The notes beneath the pieces are model-generated. The model was not told the origin of the DNA. It did no database searches and saw nothing but the letters and a program-made list of their open reading frames with translations. A stretch of 64,000 nucleotides of DNA from the NCBI GenBank assembly GCA_031553005.1, contig JAVBMA010000010.1, positions 62,001-126,000 of the forward strand, read 5' to 3'. How positions within the stretch are numbered: the first letter of the stretch is position 1; the number at the start of each line of letters is the position of its first letter. Made by a program: the position numbers and the translations under genes. Shown piece after piece: positions 8,828 to 17,264 of this stretch. Origin of the DNA: RGIG9379 sp031553005 (GTDB taxonomy: Bacteria > Bacteroidota > Bacteroidia > Bacteroidales > Paludibacteraceae).

Positions 8828-9460
8828 ATGAAGACCATGATCCGCGACAAGGTAAAAGTCAAAAAATCAAAAACAAAAGATATGCTCCTATTAGAAGCAT
8901 ACAAGCTCTTTACAATCAAACCTTATGACCAGGTTACTTTTACCGACTTGGAAAACGCAACGAAACTAAGCCGCGGAGCCATACTTTACCATATTAAAAA
9001 CAAGGAAAACCTGTTTCGTGAAGTCATTAATGCGTATGTGTTTGAGCGGAATTCACTCCATTTTTTATTGGAAAATAATCCTAAAATCGGACTGTGGAGC
9101 TTTATCCTCTTATTTCTGGAATTTTGCAAACAGGAAAAAGAAGAGATGAAAGAGTTGGGGATACAGAATATCAACCTGGCAATGTTCAATGTGGAGTGTG
9201 CCGCTTTTTTCTTTTATCCGGATATGAGGGAAATAGCCAAAGAATGGGTAGATAATGAAGTGGAGGTTTGGAAACAGGTACTCAACAATGCCCTTGCCAA
9301 TAAGGAAATAAAAGAAGATACGGATATTATGTTTATGGCAGCCCTTTTCGAGAATTTGTACCTGGGGAATTCGTACCACGGTGTAGTATTAACCAAAGGA
9401 CATGATTTGAATATGCTGAAAAAAGGATTGACTGTGTTGTACAATACAATAAAATTGTAA
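8828..9460 (+). CDS. TetR/AcrR-family transcriptional regulator
   Basis: 210 residues. Residues ~18-62 form the TetR N-terminal helix-turn-helix (LLEAYKLF, then FTDLENATKLSRGAILYHIK). The rest is helical, as expected for the ligand-binding and dimerisation part, and the length is typical. A second ATG at 8837 is an alternative start. The gene is divergent from the rteC pseudogene and convergent with the acyltransferase/synthase pair. Matching palindromes in both target promoters suggest that it represses the rteC-led run and the synthase operon and perhaps itself. The effector is unknown; given the target enzymes a lipid-like ligand is a guess. Confidence 0.88.
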   Translation: MKTMIRDKVKVKKSKTKDMLLLEAYKLFTIKPYDQVTFTDLENATKLSRGAILYHIKNKENLFREVINAYVFERNSLHFLLENNPKIGLWSFILLFLEFCKQEKEEMKELGIQNINLAMFNVECAAFFFYPDMREIAKEWVDNEVEVWKQVLNNALANKEIKEDTDIMFMAALFENLYLGNSYHGVVLTKGHDLNMLKKGLTVLYNTIKL

Positions 9461-9465
9461 TTGAA

Positions 9466-9519
9466 ACGGCTTTCCAAATTTTAAATACTAAAAAATCCGG
9501 AAAGCCGTACACCTTTTTT
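9466..9519. terminator. Bidirectional terminator between tetR and the acyltransferase gene
   Basis: ACGGCTTTCC (9466-9475) pairs perfectly with GGAAAGCCGT (9499-9508), loop 23 nt, followed on the plus strand by T6. It sits between two convergent genes and overlaps the stop of the acyltransferase gene. Confidence 0.7.
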
Positions 9520-10729
9520 ACACAGAAAATCCTTTTGCCCGCAGTTTTGCCACTGCTTCGCATCCGGCATCTTCCATATAAGAGTGAGACGGAATGGCAG
9601 GAGGCATAAACATGTATTTGAATATGTGTTTTATAACCAATTGCATGAATGGTTCGGGAGAAGAAAAGCCGTAATAAATATTTTCGGCAAACGCTCCCGA
9701 CCGTACTTTAGGATCATAACTTGTTTGCCCGAACTCAATGAGTTCCTTCCCCAAAGTTTCCGCTGTTTCAATTGTTTTAAATATAGTATTCAGGTACAAT
9801 ATGCGTGTATCGTCGTCCTTGTATTTGATACCAAGGTAAAGGGGCAACAAACGGTCTTCTTCCTCCAGCACAATGGTCATCAGCCTGATTTCCAAACTTT
9901 CCTTATCCCTGGCTACCATTAAAAAAGATTGTCCGGAAAAATGCTTATTGATATTGGCAAAAAAATCCGCATTCAATACTTCAAACCTGTTTTTAGCTTT
10001 CCGGAGAACATTAAAATACAATTCACCCAACAACTCAGTATATTGTGAAAAATCAGGAACAATCTCCCAATGGAATTGATTGTCAAATAATTTTTTGAAA
10101 CGCTTGTACCGTTGCCTGTACTTTTTCCTCAATCCTCCGGGATACGGGCTGTACTTGCCTCCTACCGGAATAAGGGTTGTTGGGAATGAACTGAAAAAAC
10201 AGAAATTTTCATCCAGGATACTTTTTACTTTCTCAATTTGATTTTCGCGCACATCTTTAATAAACACGAATTTAGATTTCAACTCTTTCCCTTTTTCCTT
10301 TAATTGGAGATTGATTATTCTCTTAGCTTCCAAATATTCTTCCTTTGTTTCAGCCTGTATTTCAATAAAGCCTTCGCAGGTGGCTGCATACGAGCCTGCT
10401 ACAAAAGTTTTCAGTTTCAGAAAATCCGGGGCAATCTTTCGGATCTTATTCAGGATATCGCGCAGTTTTTTATTGACCAAAAGGTCGATAATATCAAGCC
10501 TGTAACCAAAGCACGGGATTATTGAAAGAATCTTTTCCCTGTTTGAAATTTTCAGGTAATAATAGTCTACATCTGCAAATCCGGCTTCTTCCATTGCCAT
10601 AAACAGGTTATAACTTTTAATCTCTCTTTTGCCGAATATGGTTTCCCATTCCAAAACATCTATCTGCTTAACAGAACTGCACCAGTGAAATTCTATATTG
10701 CTATTTGGATATAAACCTGTTGACCCCAT
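9518..10729 (-). CDS. GNAT/FemAB-like acyltransferase paired with an alpha-oxoamine synthase
   Basis: About 403 residues. The start at 10729 (MGSTGLYPN) overlaps the upstream synthase gene by 29 bp; an ATG nine bases earlier is also in frame. The C-terminal half reads like a GNAT-fold acyltransferase of the FemAB/peptidogalycan-recognition kind (FLMVARDKESLEIRLMTIVL, then LPLYLGIKY), with a basic patch before it (RKKYRQRYKRFKK). No signal peptide is seen. Overlap with the synthase gene implies translational coupling, so the two enzymes probably act in sequence: the synthase makes an amino-ketone and this protein N-acylates it or a derived amine. The substrate cannot be told from sequence. Confidence 0.7.
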   Translation of the reverse strand: MGSTGLYPNSNIEFHWCSSVKQIDVLEWETIFGKREIKSYNLFMAMEEAGFADVDYYYLKISNREKILSIIPCFGYRLDIIDLLVNKKLRDILNKIRKIAPDFLKLKTFVAGSYAATCEGFIEIQAETKEEYLEAKRIINLQLKEKGKELKSKFVFIKDVRENQIEKVKSILDENFCFFSSFPTTLIPVGGKYSPYPGGLRKKYRQRYKRFKKLFDNQFHWEIVPDFSQYTELLGELYFNVLRKAKNRFEVLNADFFANINKHFSGQSFLMVARDKESLEIRLMTIVLEEEDRLLPLYLGIKYKDDDTRILYLNTIFKTIETAETLGKELIEFGQTSYDPKVRSGAFAENIYYGFSSPEPFMQLVIKHIFKYMFMPPAIPSHSYMEDAGCEAVAKLRAKGFSV

Positions 10730-11972
10730 ATTTCTCAAAAAGTTTAATAATTAGTTCTACAAGCGCATCCATATCTTTTTTGGTATGGCTAGCCATGACA
10801 CTTATCCTGAACCGCGTCAGGTTTGCCGGCACAACAGGCGGATATATGGCATTGATAATAAAACCTTGTTCAAAAGCGTCTTTAGCCATTTTAGTCAGGA
10901 TATTCTGGTCACCCACAACCAACGGGATAATAGCAGTTTCCGTACCCATAATATTAAAGCCTTCTGCCCGGAATTTATTCCTAAGATATCCGGAATTTAC
11001 CCTTAAACGCTCAACAATATCGCTTTCCTGTGTCTCTTTCAACACTTCAATAGCCGATGCACAAACACTTGGCGGCAATGATGCCGAAAACATATTGCTT
11101 CGTGCATATATCCGTAAATAGTCTATGATTTCCTGAGAAGCGGATATATATCCCCCTACCGTGCCAATCGCCTTGCTTAAAGTTCCGGTAACAATGATAT
11201 TTTTCCTTTCTGTAATGCCAAAATGGGATAATGTACCTTTGCCTTTTTCCCCGATGACTCCTGTTGCATGCGCTTCGTCGATAAGAAGAATCGCATTGTA
11301 TTTGCGGGCAACATCCAAAATGGCAGGAATATTGGCTATATCCCCGTCCATGCTGAATACACCATCTGTTACAACCAAAATTCCATCGGGGTATTGTGCG
11401 TGGTTCTCTTCCAGCAGCTTCTCCAAGCCGCTGATATCATTATGCCTAAACCGCAGCATTTTAGCACCTGCCATTACTGTCGCATCTATTAAACTTGCGT
11501 GGTTAAGCTTATCGTGGATAATTAAATTATCAGGGCGTATAAGCCCTGTAATTACCCCTAAATTAGCCGTATAACCGGAAGAAAAAAGAATTGCATTGTC
11601 AAAGCCGCTGATTTGGGCTATGAGCTTTTCCAGTTCGTCCTGGTAAACGGTTGTTCCTGTCAATAACGGTACTCCGCCGGAACCAATCCCGAATGACTTG
11701 ATGACTTCTGCTGACTTTTTAACTGCTCGGGGTAAAACAGTGGCGTCCAGATAGCTGTTTGAACCAAACATAACCGCCTTGACAGTTTGTTGGGTGTGGC
11801 GGTTAAAAACAGAAACTTCGCGGGTGCAGGCAGACAATTGGGGATTTTTCCTGTAAACATTAAATCCGCACAGTTCGTGCATTTCCACTTCTTTTTGGAA
11901 ATCAAAGACTTTGCCCATTATTGAACCATTCCGGCTTAGCCTGTTTCCTGTTAGATTAATTGTGTAATTCAT
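10701..11972 (-). CDS. PLP-dependent alpha-oxoamine synthase (serine palmitoyltransferase/KBL/BioF family)
   Basis: 423 residues. Family features are clear: GSGGVPLLTGTTVYQDELE near residue 100, the cofactor-binding region VTDGVFSMDGDIA and LLIDEAHATGVIG, and the PLP lysine in GTLSKAIGTVGGY near residue 265. These enzymes condense an acyl-CoA with an amino acid, with loss of CO2. Bacteroidota use one member (Spt) to make sphingolipids; others make aminoketobutyrate, KAPA or signalling amino-ketones. Which reaction applies here is not decidable by eye. The gene is first in an operon with the overlapping acyltransferase. Its promoter carries a TetR-type palindrome, so expression is probably inducible, unlike a housekeeping spt. 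Confidence 0.85.
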   Translation of the reverse strand: MNYTINLTGNRLSRNGSIMGKVFDFQKEVEMHELCGFNVYRKNPQLSACTREVSVFNRHTQQTVKAVMFGSNSYLDATVLPRAVKKSAEVIKSFGIGSGGVPLLTGTTVYQDELEKLIAQISGFDNAILFSSGYTANLGVITGLIRPDNLIIHDKLNHASLIDATVMAGAKMLRFRHNDISGLEKLLEENHAQYPDGILVVTDGVFSMDGDIANIPAILDVARKYNAILLIDEAHATGVIGEKGKGTLSHFGITERKNIIVTGTLSKAIGTVGGYISASQEIIDYLRIYARSNMFSASLPPSVCASAIEVLKETQESDIVERLRVNSGYLRNKFRAEGFNIMGTETAIIPLVVGDQNILTKMAKDAFEQGFIINAIYPPVVPANLTRFRISVMASHTKKDMDALVELIIKLFEKYGVNRFISK

Positions 11973-11994
11973 AGTTTAATTTTTTTATAATTAT

Positions 11995-12008
11995 ACGGTA
12001 TGTACGGT
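11995..12008. promoter_or_regulatory. Probable TetR operator at the synthase promoter
   Basis: ACGGTATGTACGGT is a near-perfect palindrome (ACsGTA-yr-TACsGT). On the minus strand it starts one base after the -7 box at 12010-12017, the same geometry as at the rteC promoter (8711-8724). Confidence 0.6.
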
Positions 12009-12009
12009 G

Positions 12010-12017
12010 CAAAAATA
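12010..12017 (-). promoter_or_regulatory. -7 box of the synthase/acyltransferase operon
   Basis: TATTTTTG on the minus strand matches TAnnTTTG, 38 bp before the ATG at 11972. Repressor bound at 11995-12008 would cover the transcription start. Confidence 0.5.
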
Positions 12018-12177
12018 ATTATAATATTTAAAAAAATTTGATGCAAAAAGAAAAACTGATTTGTAAAACAGAGATACCGGGAACATTTTTTTTAAGGTAT
12101 ACTATGAAATAAAAAACAATTAATTTTAACCATCAGATTTCACATTATGAATGTGAGAATACGAAAGTAACCAGTCT

Positions 12178-13785
12178 TTATTTTATAATCCGTATCTCTA
12201 AACGCCTGTTTTTCTCCTTTTCTGCACCTGTATTATTGGGATAAAGCGGAGCCGTATCCCCCTTACTGAAAGCCAGGATACGGCTGGGATGAATGCCTTG
12301 GCGGAGGATATATTCCTTTGCCGCGTCTGCCCGTTGCTGCCCTATCCGCATATTACTGCTGTAACTTCCGCAATTACAGGCATGCCCTGTTAAAATCACC
12401 TTTGCAGAAGGGTTTTGCTGTAAAACAGCCACATATTTATCCAGTTCTTTTTCCTGTTCCGGTGTGAGTGTGGTAATATTCAAACCGTAATTGATATTAC
12501 CAATTTGCAATACATTGAAGCCGTTGGTTTCAGGTATTTCCGGCGTAACACCTGGGTTTTCCGGATTTGTAGCTGCCTCCTGCCTGTTTACTATTTCCGG
12601 TTCCCGGACTGTTTCCGCCCATTCATGAAGCACCTCTATTGCCTTTTGTGCCGTTTCTGCCGACTGGCGGGCAATTTCCGTACAAGAAACACAGGGAAGG
12701 CAATCCAACGGGATTTTTTCCGCCGTTTGTTTTTTCCGGAAAGGACAACCTGACGGAAAGCCTAAACGCAACTTAACACCAAACGACAAAGGCGAAACCT
12801 TATCTGTAAAACTCACGGTTTTACGGGCAGTGGTATATTGCGAAGCCAAAACGCTGTTTATAACCGTGAAATCTTCATTATCGTATGAGTCGTAAACAAC
12901 GAACTTACCGTTATGTTTCCCTTTTATCACATCATTTAAACCATAATCTGCATACAATCCTGTATAAAGGTTTATTCCCGCGGGTAATTCCCATTTAATC
13001 CCTGCTTCCAGGCTGGCAATGCACGAGAGCCCGGCATCCAATTTGCCTTTAGCTGACTGGTTGCCAAAAACGCCATATCCCAATGAGGCTGGTTCGTTCA
13101 ATGTTTGATTCCAATCATAGTAATAGCCTTTGCTGTCGATAGTAGCGTTTTTACTTTCATATTTCCCGCTCAGGGGAATACCCAGCTTGAACCCGGCAGC
13201 CGCAAAAAAGCGGTAGTTTCCCTGTTCTTTTGTTTGGTATTGCATCATCAAGGGAATGTTTAGGTTCCATAGCTGATGGTTCTCTTCGTAATTATCCACA
13301 CGGTAACGGAAGTTTATTTTCTGCGGCGCGTAAGGGTCTGAATCTGTTGCGTCATAATTGTCGTGCAGTTTATTTTGGCTGAAACCGCTTTTATACAATG
13401 CCAGTTCTGCCCCCAGCAATACCCCCCAATGTTCCGAAAAACAGCGCGTATAGCCGATACCTAATGTCCCGCCGAAATGATTATCCCTGCTGCCAAAGGC
13501 TGGTTGATAGTTTAATACGGATAATCCGCCCGATGCCCAAACAGATAATTCATTCGGACAATAAACAAACTCTTGGGGAACATTATACATTTCAGCCAAG
13601 GTAGTGTCCGAAACTATTCCGTTTTCCCATTCTTGCGGCTCTGCGGATAAAGTACCGGGATGTGAAAGCCTGTCTAATGTCTCTTCCCAGTTATTATTCA
13701 TATAGGATTGTGCAGAAGCGGTGTCAGCGTATAAGGCGCTTACCGTCATCAAGGCGGTAAGCGTAATAATATTCCAATAATTCAT
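12178..13785 (-). CDS. OmpA-family outer-membrane protein
   Basis: 535 residues with a signal peptide (MNYWNIITLTALMTVSALYA, cleavage near TASAQ). Residues ~60-330 alternate hydrophobic and polar residues and read as an outer-membrane beta-barrel (GGTLGIGYTRCFSEHWGVLL, and SFGVKLRLGF at the end). A Cys-containing linker follows (CLPCVSCTEIARQ). Residues ~420-535 are the OmpA C-terminal peptidoglycan-binding domain (VILTGHACNCGSYSSNM, RADAAKEYI, NRRLEIRI). It is the last gene of a three-gene operon with the exported proteins at 13804-14904 and 14938-16962 (gaps of 18 and 33 bp). It probably anchors the surface structure those genes encode to the cell wall. Confidence 0.85.
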   Translation of the reverse strand: MNYWNIITLTALMTVSALYADTASAQSYMNNNWEETLDRLSHPGTLSAEPQEWENGIVSDTTLAEMYNVPQEFVYCPNELSVWASGGLSVLNYQPAFGSRDNHFGGTLGIGYTRCFSEHWGVLLGAELALYKSGFSQNKLHDNYDATDSDPYAPQKINFRYRVDNYEENHQLWNLNIPLMMQYQTKEQGNYRFFAAAGFKLGIPLSGKYESKNATIDSKGYYYDWNQTLNEPASLGYGVFGNQSAKGKLDAGLSCIASLEAGIKWELPAGINLYTGLYADYGLNDVIKGKHNGKFVVYDSYDNEDFTVINSVLASQYTTARKTVSFTDKVSPLSFGVKLRLGFPSGCPFRKKQTAEKIPLDCLPCVSCTEIARQSAETAQKAIEVLHEWAETVREPEIVNRQEAATNPENPGVTPEIPETNGFNVLQIGNINYGLNITTLTPEQEKELDKYVAVLQQNPSAKVILTGHACNCGSYSSNMRIGQQRADAAKEYILRQGIHPSRILAFSKGDTAPLYPNNTGAEKEKNRRLEIRIIK

Positions 13786-13803
13786 GATTTTTTCCTTTCA
13801 TAT

Positions 13804-14904
13804 TTATTCTACAATAATTTTAATATGCCGGTTCTGTGTGTCCGGCTTGAAACGGAGTATATAGACCCCTGCGGCATCAGGCAAATCAACCGGGATACTG
13901 TGGCGTCCTTCTGCCCGGACTTGGCTAATACACGCGCCCGAAGCAGTGAATACATCTATTACTGCCGACTGCAATGCCGTTTGGTCAAATCCTTCCGCCT
14001 CTACTATTACCGTATGGGATAAATGGACAGAAACCGGATTGGGATAAGCACGAAGGCTTGTTGCTAAAGCCTTTTTAGTTGGGGTAAAAGGACAGCTACG
14101 GTATTTATTGCCTTTGGTGTCAGTTAATTCGACCCAATATTCGTCATCAGGACTTAAATTTTCACCTCCGGTATAATAATGCCCGCCTAAATTTTCATGG
14201 CTGCCTCCGGCGGTTTTTATGCCGTTCTTATACCACGAATAATACGCAAATTCATATCCCCCGTTAGTAGCCGGATTATTGTTGACAACCAAAGTATTGT
14301 TGAGTTTTTGGTAAATAAGAGCAAGGCAATCGTCCACAGGAGGCTCTGTTTCCGCTTTCCCGGCAATATACCATATCAGGCTGTTTCCTTCAATGCGGTG
14401 CAAAAGCACGGCAGTGCGGCCGCCGCACTTTATTTCATCCATACGGAAAGTATTTGTATCCGAGCCCGCCTGGCTTGCCCGTATCAAGTCGATACCCGAA
14501 CCGTCCCAACTGCCGGATAAATCAACTTCAATAGCGGTTGCTCCGGCAGACTTATTGGCTGTTCCTGCAATATCAATAAAGCCCTTTGTGCCTGCCCGAT
14601 TGGAATTATCTGTTACGGACAAGTAAATCTTTGCCCCTGCTTCTCCTGTATAATTGCCATTGAGAACAAGCGTATTGGTTTGCGAACCCTGCGGGCTGTG
14701 CGAACCAAGGTATAATTCACCTGTTGAGTTAAGGATTAGGTTGCCGCTTATTGTTGCCGGATTGGAACCTATAACGGCTTTCCCGTAAAAAACAACGGGA
14801 AACGGTTGGGCAAAAACAGCGCCCGTTCCCGGCAGTAAAATCAATAAACAGATGAGATGTAAAAAGAATCTTCCCTTTACATTTTTAGTTGGAGTATTCT
14901 TCAT
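13804..14904 (-). CDS. Exported protein with T9SS-type C-terminal sorting domain
   Basis: 366 residues with a hydrophobic signal peptide (to about residue 32, AVFAQPF). Residues ~50-175 have the repetitive beta-rich pattern of autotransporter-like passenger domains (GNLILNSTGELYLGS, then IDIAGTANKSAGATAIEVDL). The last ~80 residues begin LRAYPNPVS and end with the VYILRF and HIKIIVE pattern of a type A T9SS sorting domain, so the product is likely released at or attached to the cell surface. It is the middle gene of the 12178-16962 operon. Its function beyond surface location is unknown. Confidence 0.75.
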   Translation of the reverse strand: MKNTPTKNVKGRFFLHLICLLILLPGTGAVFAQPFPVVFYGKAVIGSNPATISGNLILNSTGELYLGSHSPQGSQTNTLVLNGNYTGEAGAKIYLSVTDNSNRAGTKGFIDIAGTANKSAGATAIEVDLSGSWDGSGIDLIRASQAGSDTNTFRMDEIKCGGRTAVLLHRIEGNSLIWYIAGKAETEPPVDDCLALIYQKLNNTLVVNNNPATNGGYEFAYYSWYKNGIKTAGGSHENLGGHYYTGGENLSPDDEYWVELTDTKGNKYRSCPFTPTKKALATSLRAYPNPVSVHLSHTVIVEAEGFDQTALQSAVIDVFTASGACISQVRAEGRHSIPVDLPDAAGVYILRFKPDTQNRHIKIIVE

Positions 14905-14937
14905 ATAGTCTTTTTTTATTGGGTAATAATTGCTTTG

Positions 14938-16962
14938 TTAAAACGGCATCAGCCAAGTACACACGATTCTGAAATTGACAGGCTTAGTGGCGCTGTTCCT
15001 GCAATAAAGCTCTAATTCAAGCGGTTTGCAATCGTACAACCAGGCAGTAGTAGTGTGGCTGTCCCCATTTGAAAAATTAGCCATGCTGTCGAAATACAAA
15101 TCTCGTGTTCCGGCAATCCCATAAGGTTTTGTATCTGTTATAAACCGGAAAAAAGAAGGTGTAATTTCGCCTTCGGGCAAAGGCAAATCGTTATCACAAA
15201 CAATATGTATCCCATAAAGACCTGCTCCAAAATCAGGTAAGCTCAATGCACATCTTGTCAATAAACTGTCGTTGGGAACATTGAAAACCCCGCTTACGGC
15301 TTTTCGCGAAAATGTTTCCCATTCTCCTGATGAATTGGTGTATAGCACCGAATTAGCGGGTGCTTTTGCAATTTTATCAATGGAAATGGCATTATCTTTC
15401 AGGTGTTTTGTTTCAACGCCGCCCGCTGAAATCGCAAGTGTATAAGGAGATGCCGGTGTTCCGGAGCCGGAACGGGTTAAGCTTCCGTCCGTAGCGCCTG
15501 TTACTTCATTCCCTATTATACCGTCCATTTCCTCGTTTTTAACCGTTTGGGCTATTTGATTCCAGATATCATTCCCCAATTTTTCTTTGGTAACGGCATT
15601 ATTGATTATTTTTTCAGTAGTAATTGCATTGTTTGTGATTTTCCCGGCTGTTACGGCTCCGTCTTTCAGGTGTGCCGTTTCGATACCTCCAACCGATACG
15701 GCAAGCCTGTAAGGCGAAACCGCCGTGCCTGAGCCGGAGCGTGTCAAACTGGCATCGGCAGAGCCAATCACTTCGTTTCCGACAATCCCGTCAACTTCGG
15801 ACAGGACAGCCGAATTGGTGATTTCAGTTTTAACCTGGTTCCAGACATCATCGCCTAATTTTCCTATGCTAATGGTTTTATCAACTATTTTATTGTTGGT
15901 AATGCTACCATCTTTCAGGTGCTTTGTTTCAATGCCACCCGGCGATACGGCAAGAGTATAAGGAGAAACTGCCGTCCCGGAACCGGAGCGCATAAGGCTG
16001 GCATCCGCAGCTCCAACTACTTCATTACCGACAATGCCGTCTGTTTCTTCGTTTTTAACCGTTTGAACGATTTGAGTCCAGACATCGCTGCCCAACTTTT
16101 CTTTGGTAACGGCATTGTTGATTATCTTTTCAGAAGTAACAGCATTGTTAGCTATTTTCTCTGTTGTTACTGCACCCTCTTTCAAGTGTATGGTTTCGAC
16201 ACCTCCAACCGATACTGCAAGTTTGTAAGGCGAAACCGCCGTACCTCCGCCGGAGCGTGTCAAACTCGCATCAGCAGAGCCAATCACTTCGTTTCCGACA
16301 ATCCCGTCAACTTCGGACAGGACAGCCGAATTGGTAATTTCAGTTTTGACCTGATTCCATATTTCATCACTTAGTTTTTCCTTTGAGATAGTTTTATCAA
16401 CTATTTTATTGTTGGTAATACTGCCGTCTTTCAGGTGCTTTGTTTCAATGCCACCCGACGACACGGCAAGGGTATAAGGAGAAACTGCCGTCCCTGAACC
16501 GGAGCGCATAAGGCTGGCATCCGCAGCTCCAATTACTTCGTTACCGACAATGCCGTCCTTTTCCGGCTGCGCTTCCCATTCACTGGCAGTTGCGTTCCAA
16601 CTTAACACATCACCTTCATTTACACCCGCTGTCATTTGGGTTTCACCAGAAGATAGGCGTACCCACTTACTGCCGTCATTGTAATAAATGCCCGGAGTTA
16701 CATCATTTTGGGTAGCCATATTAAATATGGTCATACCGTGAATATGCGCCGCTAATGGTACAGCACTTACAGTAGTTACAAGGTTTACGCGGGGCATCGC
16801 CAAACCCGAAGTCGCATTACCCTGTGCCGTCTGATCATCAGGGTTCAGGTCTAATATGGCGGAGGGGTTAGGAGCCACATCGCCGCCAATTCTCACTTGT
16901 GCATGTGCACACATCGTTCCTGCCATTGCAAGAGCGAGTAAAAGATTACATCTTCTTTTCAT
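14938..16962 (-). CDS. Exported repeat-built fibre-like protein
   Basis: 674 residues with a signal peptide (MKRRCNLLLALAMAGTMCAHA). Residues ~25-130 resemble the N-terminal domain of Bacteroidota fibre proteins (IGGDVAPNPSAILDLN, GIYYNDGSKWVRL). Residues ~133-540 are five modules that each begin DGIVGNEVIG-ADASL-RSG and continue through HLKDGSITNNKI-type segments. Modules alternate in two forms, A (~83) and B (~89), as A-B-A-B-A', giving a ~172-residue super-repeat. Such xKI and xKL segments recur in trimeric tail-fibre-like proteins, so a long surface fibre is a reasonable inference. The C-terminal ~110 residues form a unique globular tip. It is first in an operon with the T9SS-sorted and OmpA proteins. 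Confidence 0.75.
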   Translation of the reverse strand: MKRRCNLLLALAMAGTMCAHAQVRIGGDVAPNPSAILDLNPDDQTAQGNATSGLAMPRVNLVTTVSAVPLAAHIHGMTIFNMATQNDVTPGIYYNDGSKWVRLSSGETQMTAGVNEGDVLSWNATASEWEAQPEKDGIVGNEVIGAADASLMRSGSGTAVSPYTLAVSSGGIETKHLKDGSITNNKIVDKTISKEKLSDEIWNQVKTEITNSAVLSEVDGIVGNEVIGSADASLTRSGGGTAVSPYKLAVSVGGVETIHLKEGAVTTEKIANNAVTSEKIINNAVTKEKLGSDVWTQIVQTVKNEETDGIVGNEVVGAADASLMRSGSGTAVSPYTLAVSPGGIETKHLKDGSITNNKIVDKTISIGKLGDDVWNQVKTEITNSAVLSEVDGIVGNEVIGSADASLTRSGSGTAVSPYRLAVSVGGIETAHLKDGAVTAGKITNNAITTEKIINNAVTKEKLGNDIWNQIAQTVKNEEMDGIIGNEVTGATDGSLTRSGSGTPASPYTLAISAGGVETKHLKDNAISIDKIAKAPANSVLYTNSSGEWETFSRKAVSGVFNVPNDSLLTRCALSLPDFGAGLYGIHIVCDNDLPLPEGEITPSFFRFITDTKPYGIAGTRDLYFDSMANFSNGDSHTTTAWLYDCKPLELELYCRNSATKPVNFRIVCTWLMPF
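15330..16560 (-). repeat. Tandem in-gene repeat with A-B-A-B-A' order
   Basis: Five ~250-270-bp modules within the gene at 14938-16962. The two A modules (about 16310-16560 and 15795-16045) are nearly identical, as are large parts of the two B modules. The period of the super-repeat is about 515 bp. The similarity at DNA level permits copy-number change by recombination. Confidence 0.75.
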
Positions 16963-17264
16963 AAAAAGTTATTTTTAAATTATACATCCGGCTGCTTACG
17001 CCGGTTATTTAGCGATGCAAAACAAGAGATAAAATTTTGATGATTTTCGCGGTTTGGGGCGTGTGTCTCCGCTTGGCGCTGCATTGGCTTCAATTGGCAC
17101 TGTAACAGAGGTTTTTAGTTTGTCCGGTTCACTTTAAAGTGCCACAAACGACCAAACCGAAGCCAGTTACAGCCATCCGCCCACCTGTCTGGCAGAACTA
17201 GAATTTGACGGCATACTTTTGCTCCGCATTAATAGTGATGCGGAACATTTTAAACCAAAATTTT
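16963..17264. other. 302-bp divergent intergenic region with hairpins and a shared upstream motif
   Basis: Separates the fibre operon (minus) from the ICE DUF3945 gene (plus). It holds a small CCGGC/GCCGG inverted repeat at about 16987-17003, a palindrome ACTTTAAAGT near 17131-17140, and a motif at 17152-17187 that recurs at 53035-53066 in front of another ICE gene. A CCGCAT/ATGCGG hairpin (about 17224-17243) lies within 25 bp of the start codon and may affect translation. No good TAnnTTTG box was found. Confidence 0.5.
17152..17187 (+). repeat. Upstream motif shared with the DUF1896 gene
   Basis: CCAAACCGAAGCCAGTTACA and the following bases through CCACCTG match 53035-53066 almost base for base, apart from a 4-base length difference. 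Both copies lie about 65-80 bp upstream of a plus-strand ICE gene, so a common control site is plausible. Confidence 0.5.

Noticed and set aside
15330..16560. Regularly spaced repeats that might suggest a CRISPR array
   Set aside because: Modules are ~250 bp, in frame and protein-coding; no short repeats with unique spacers.
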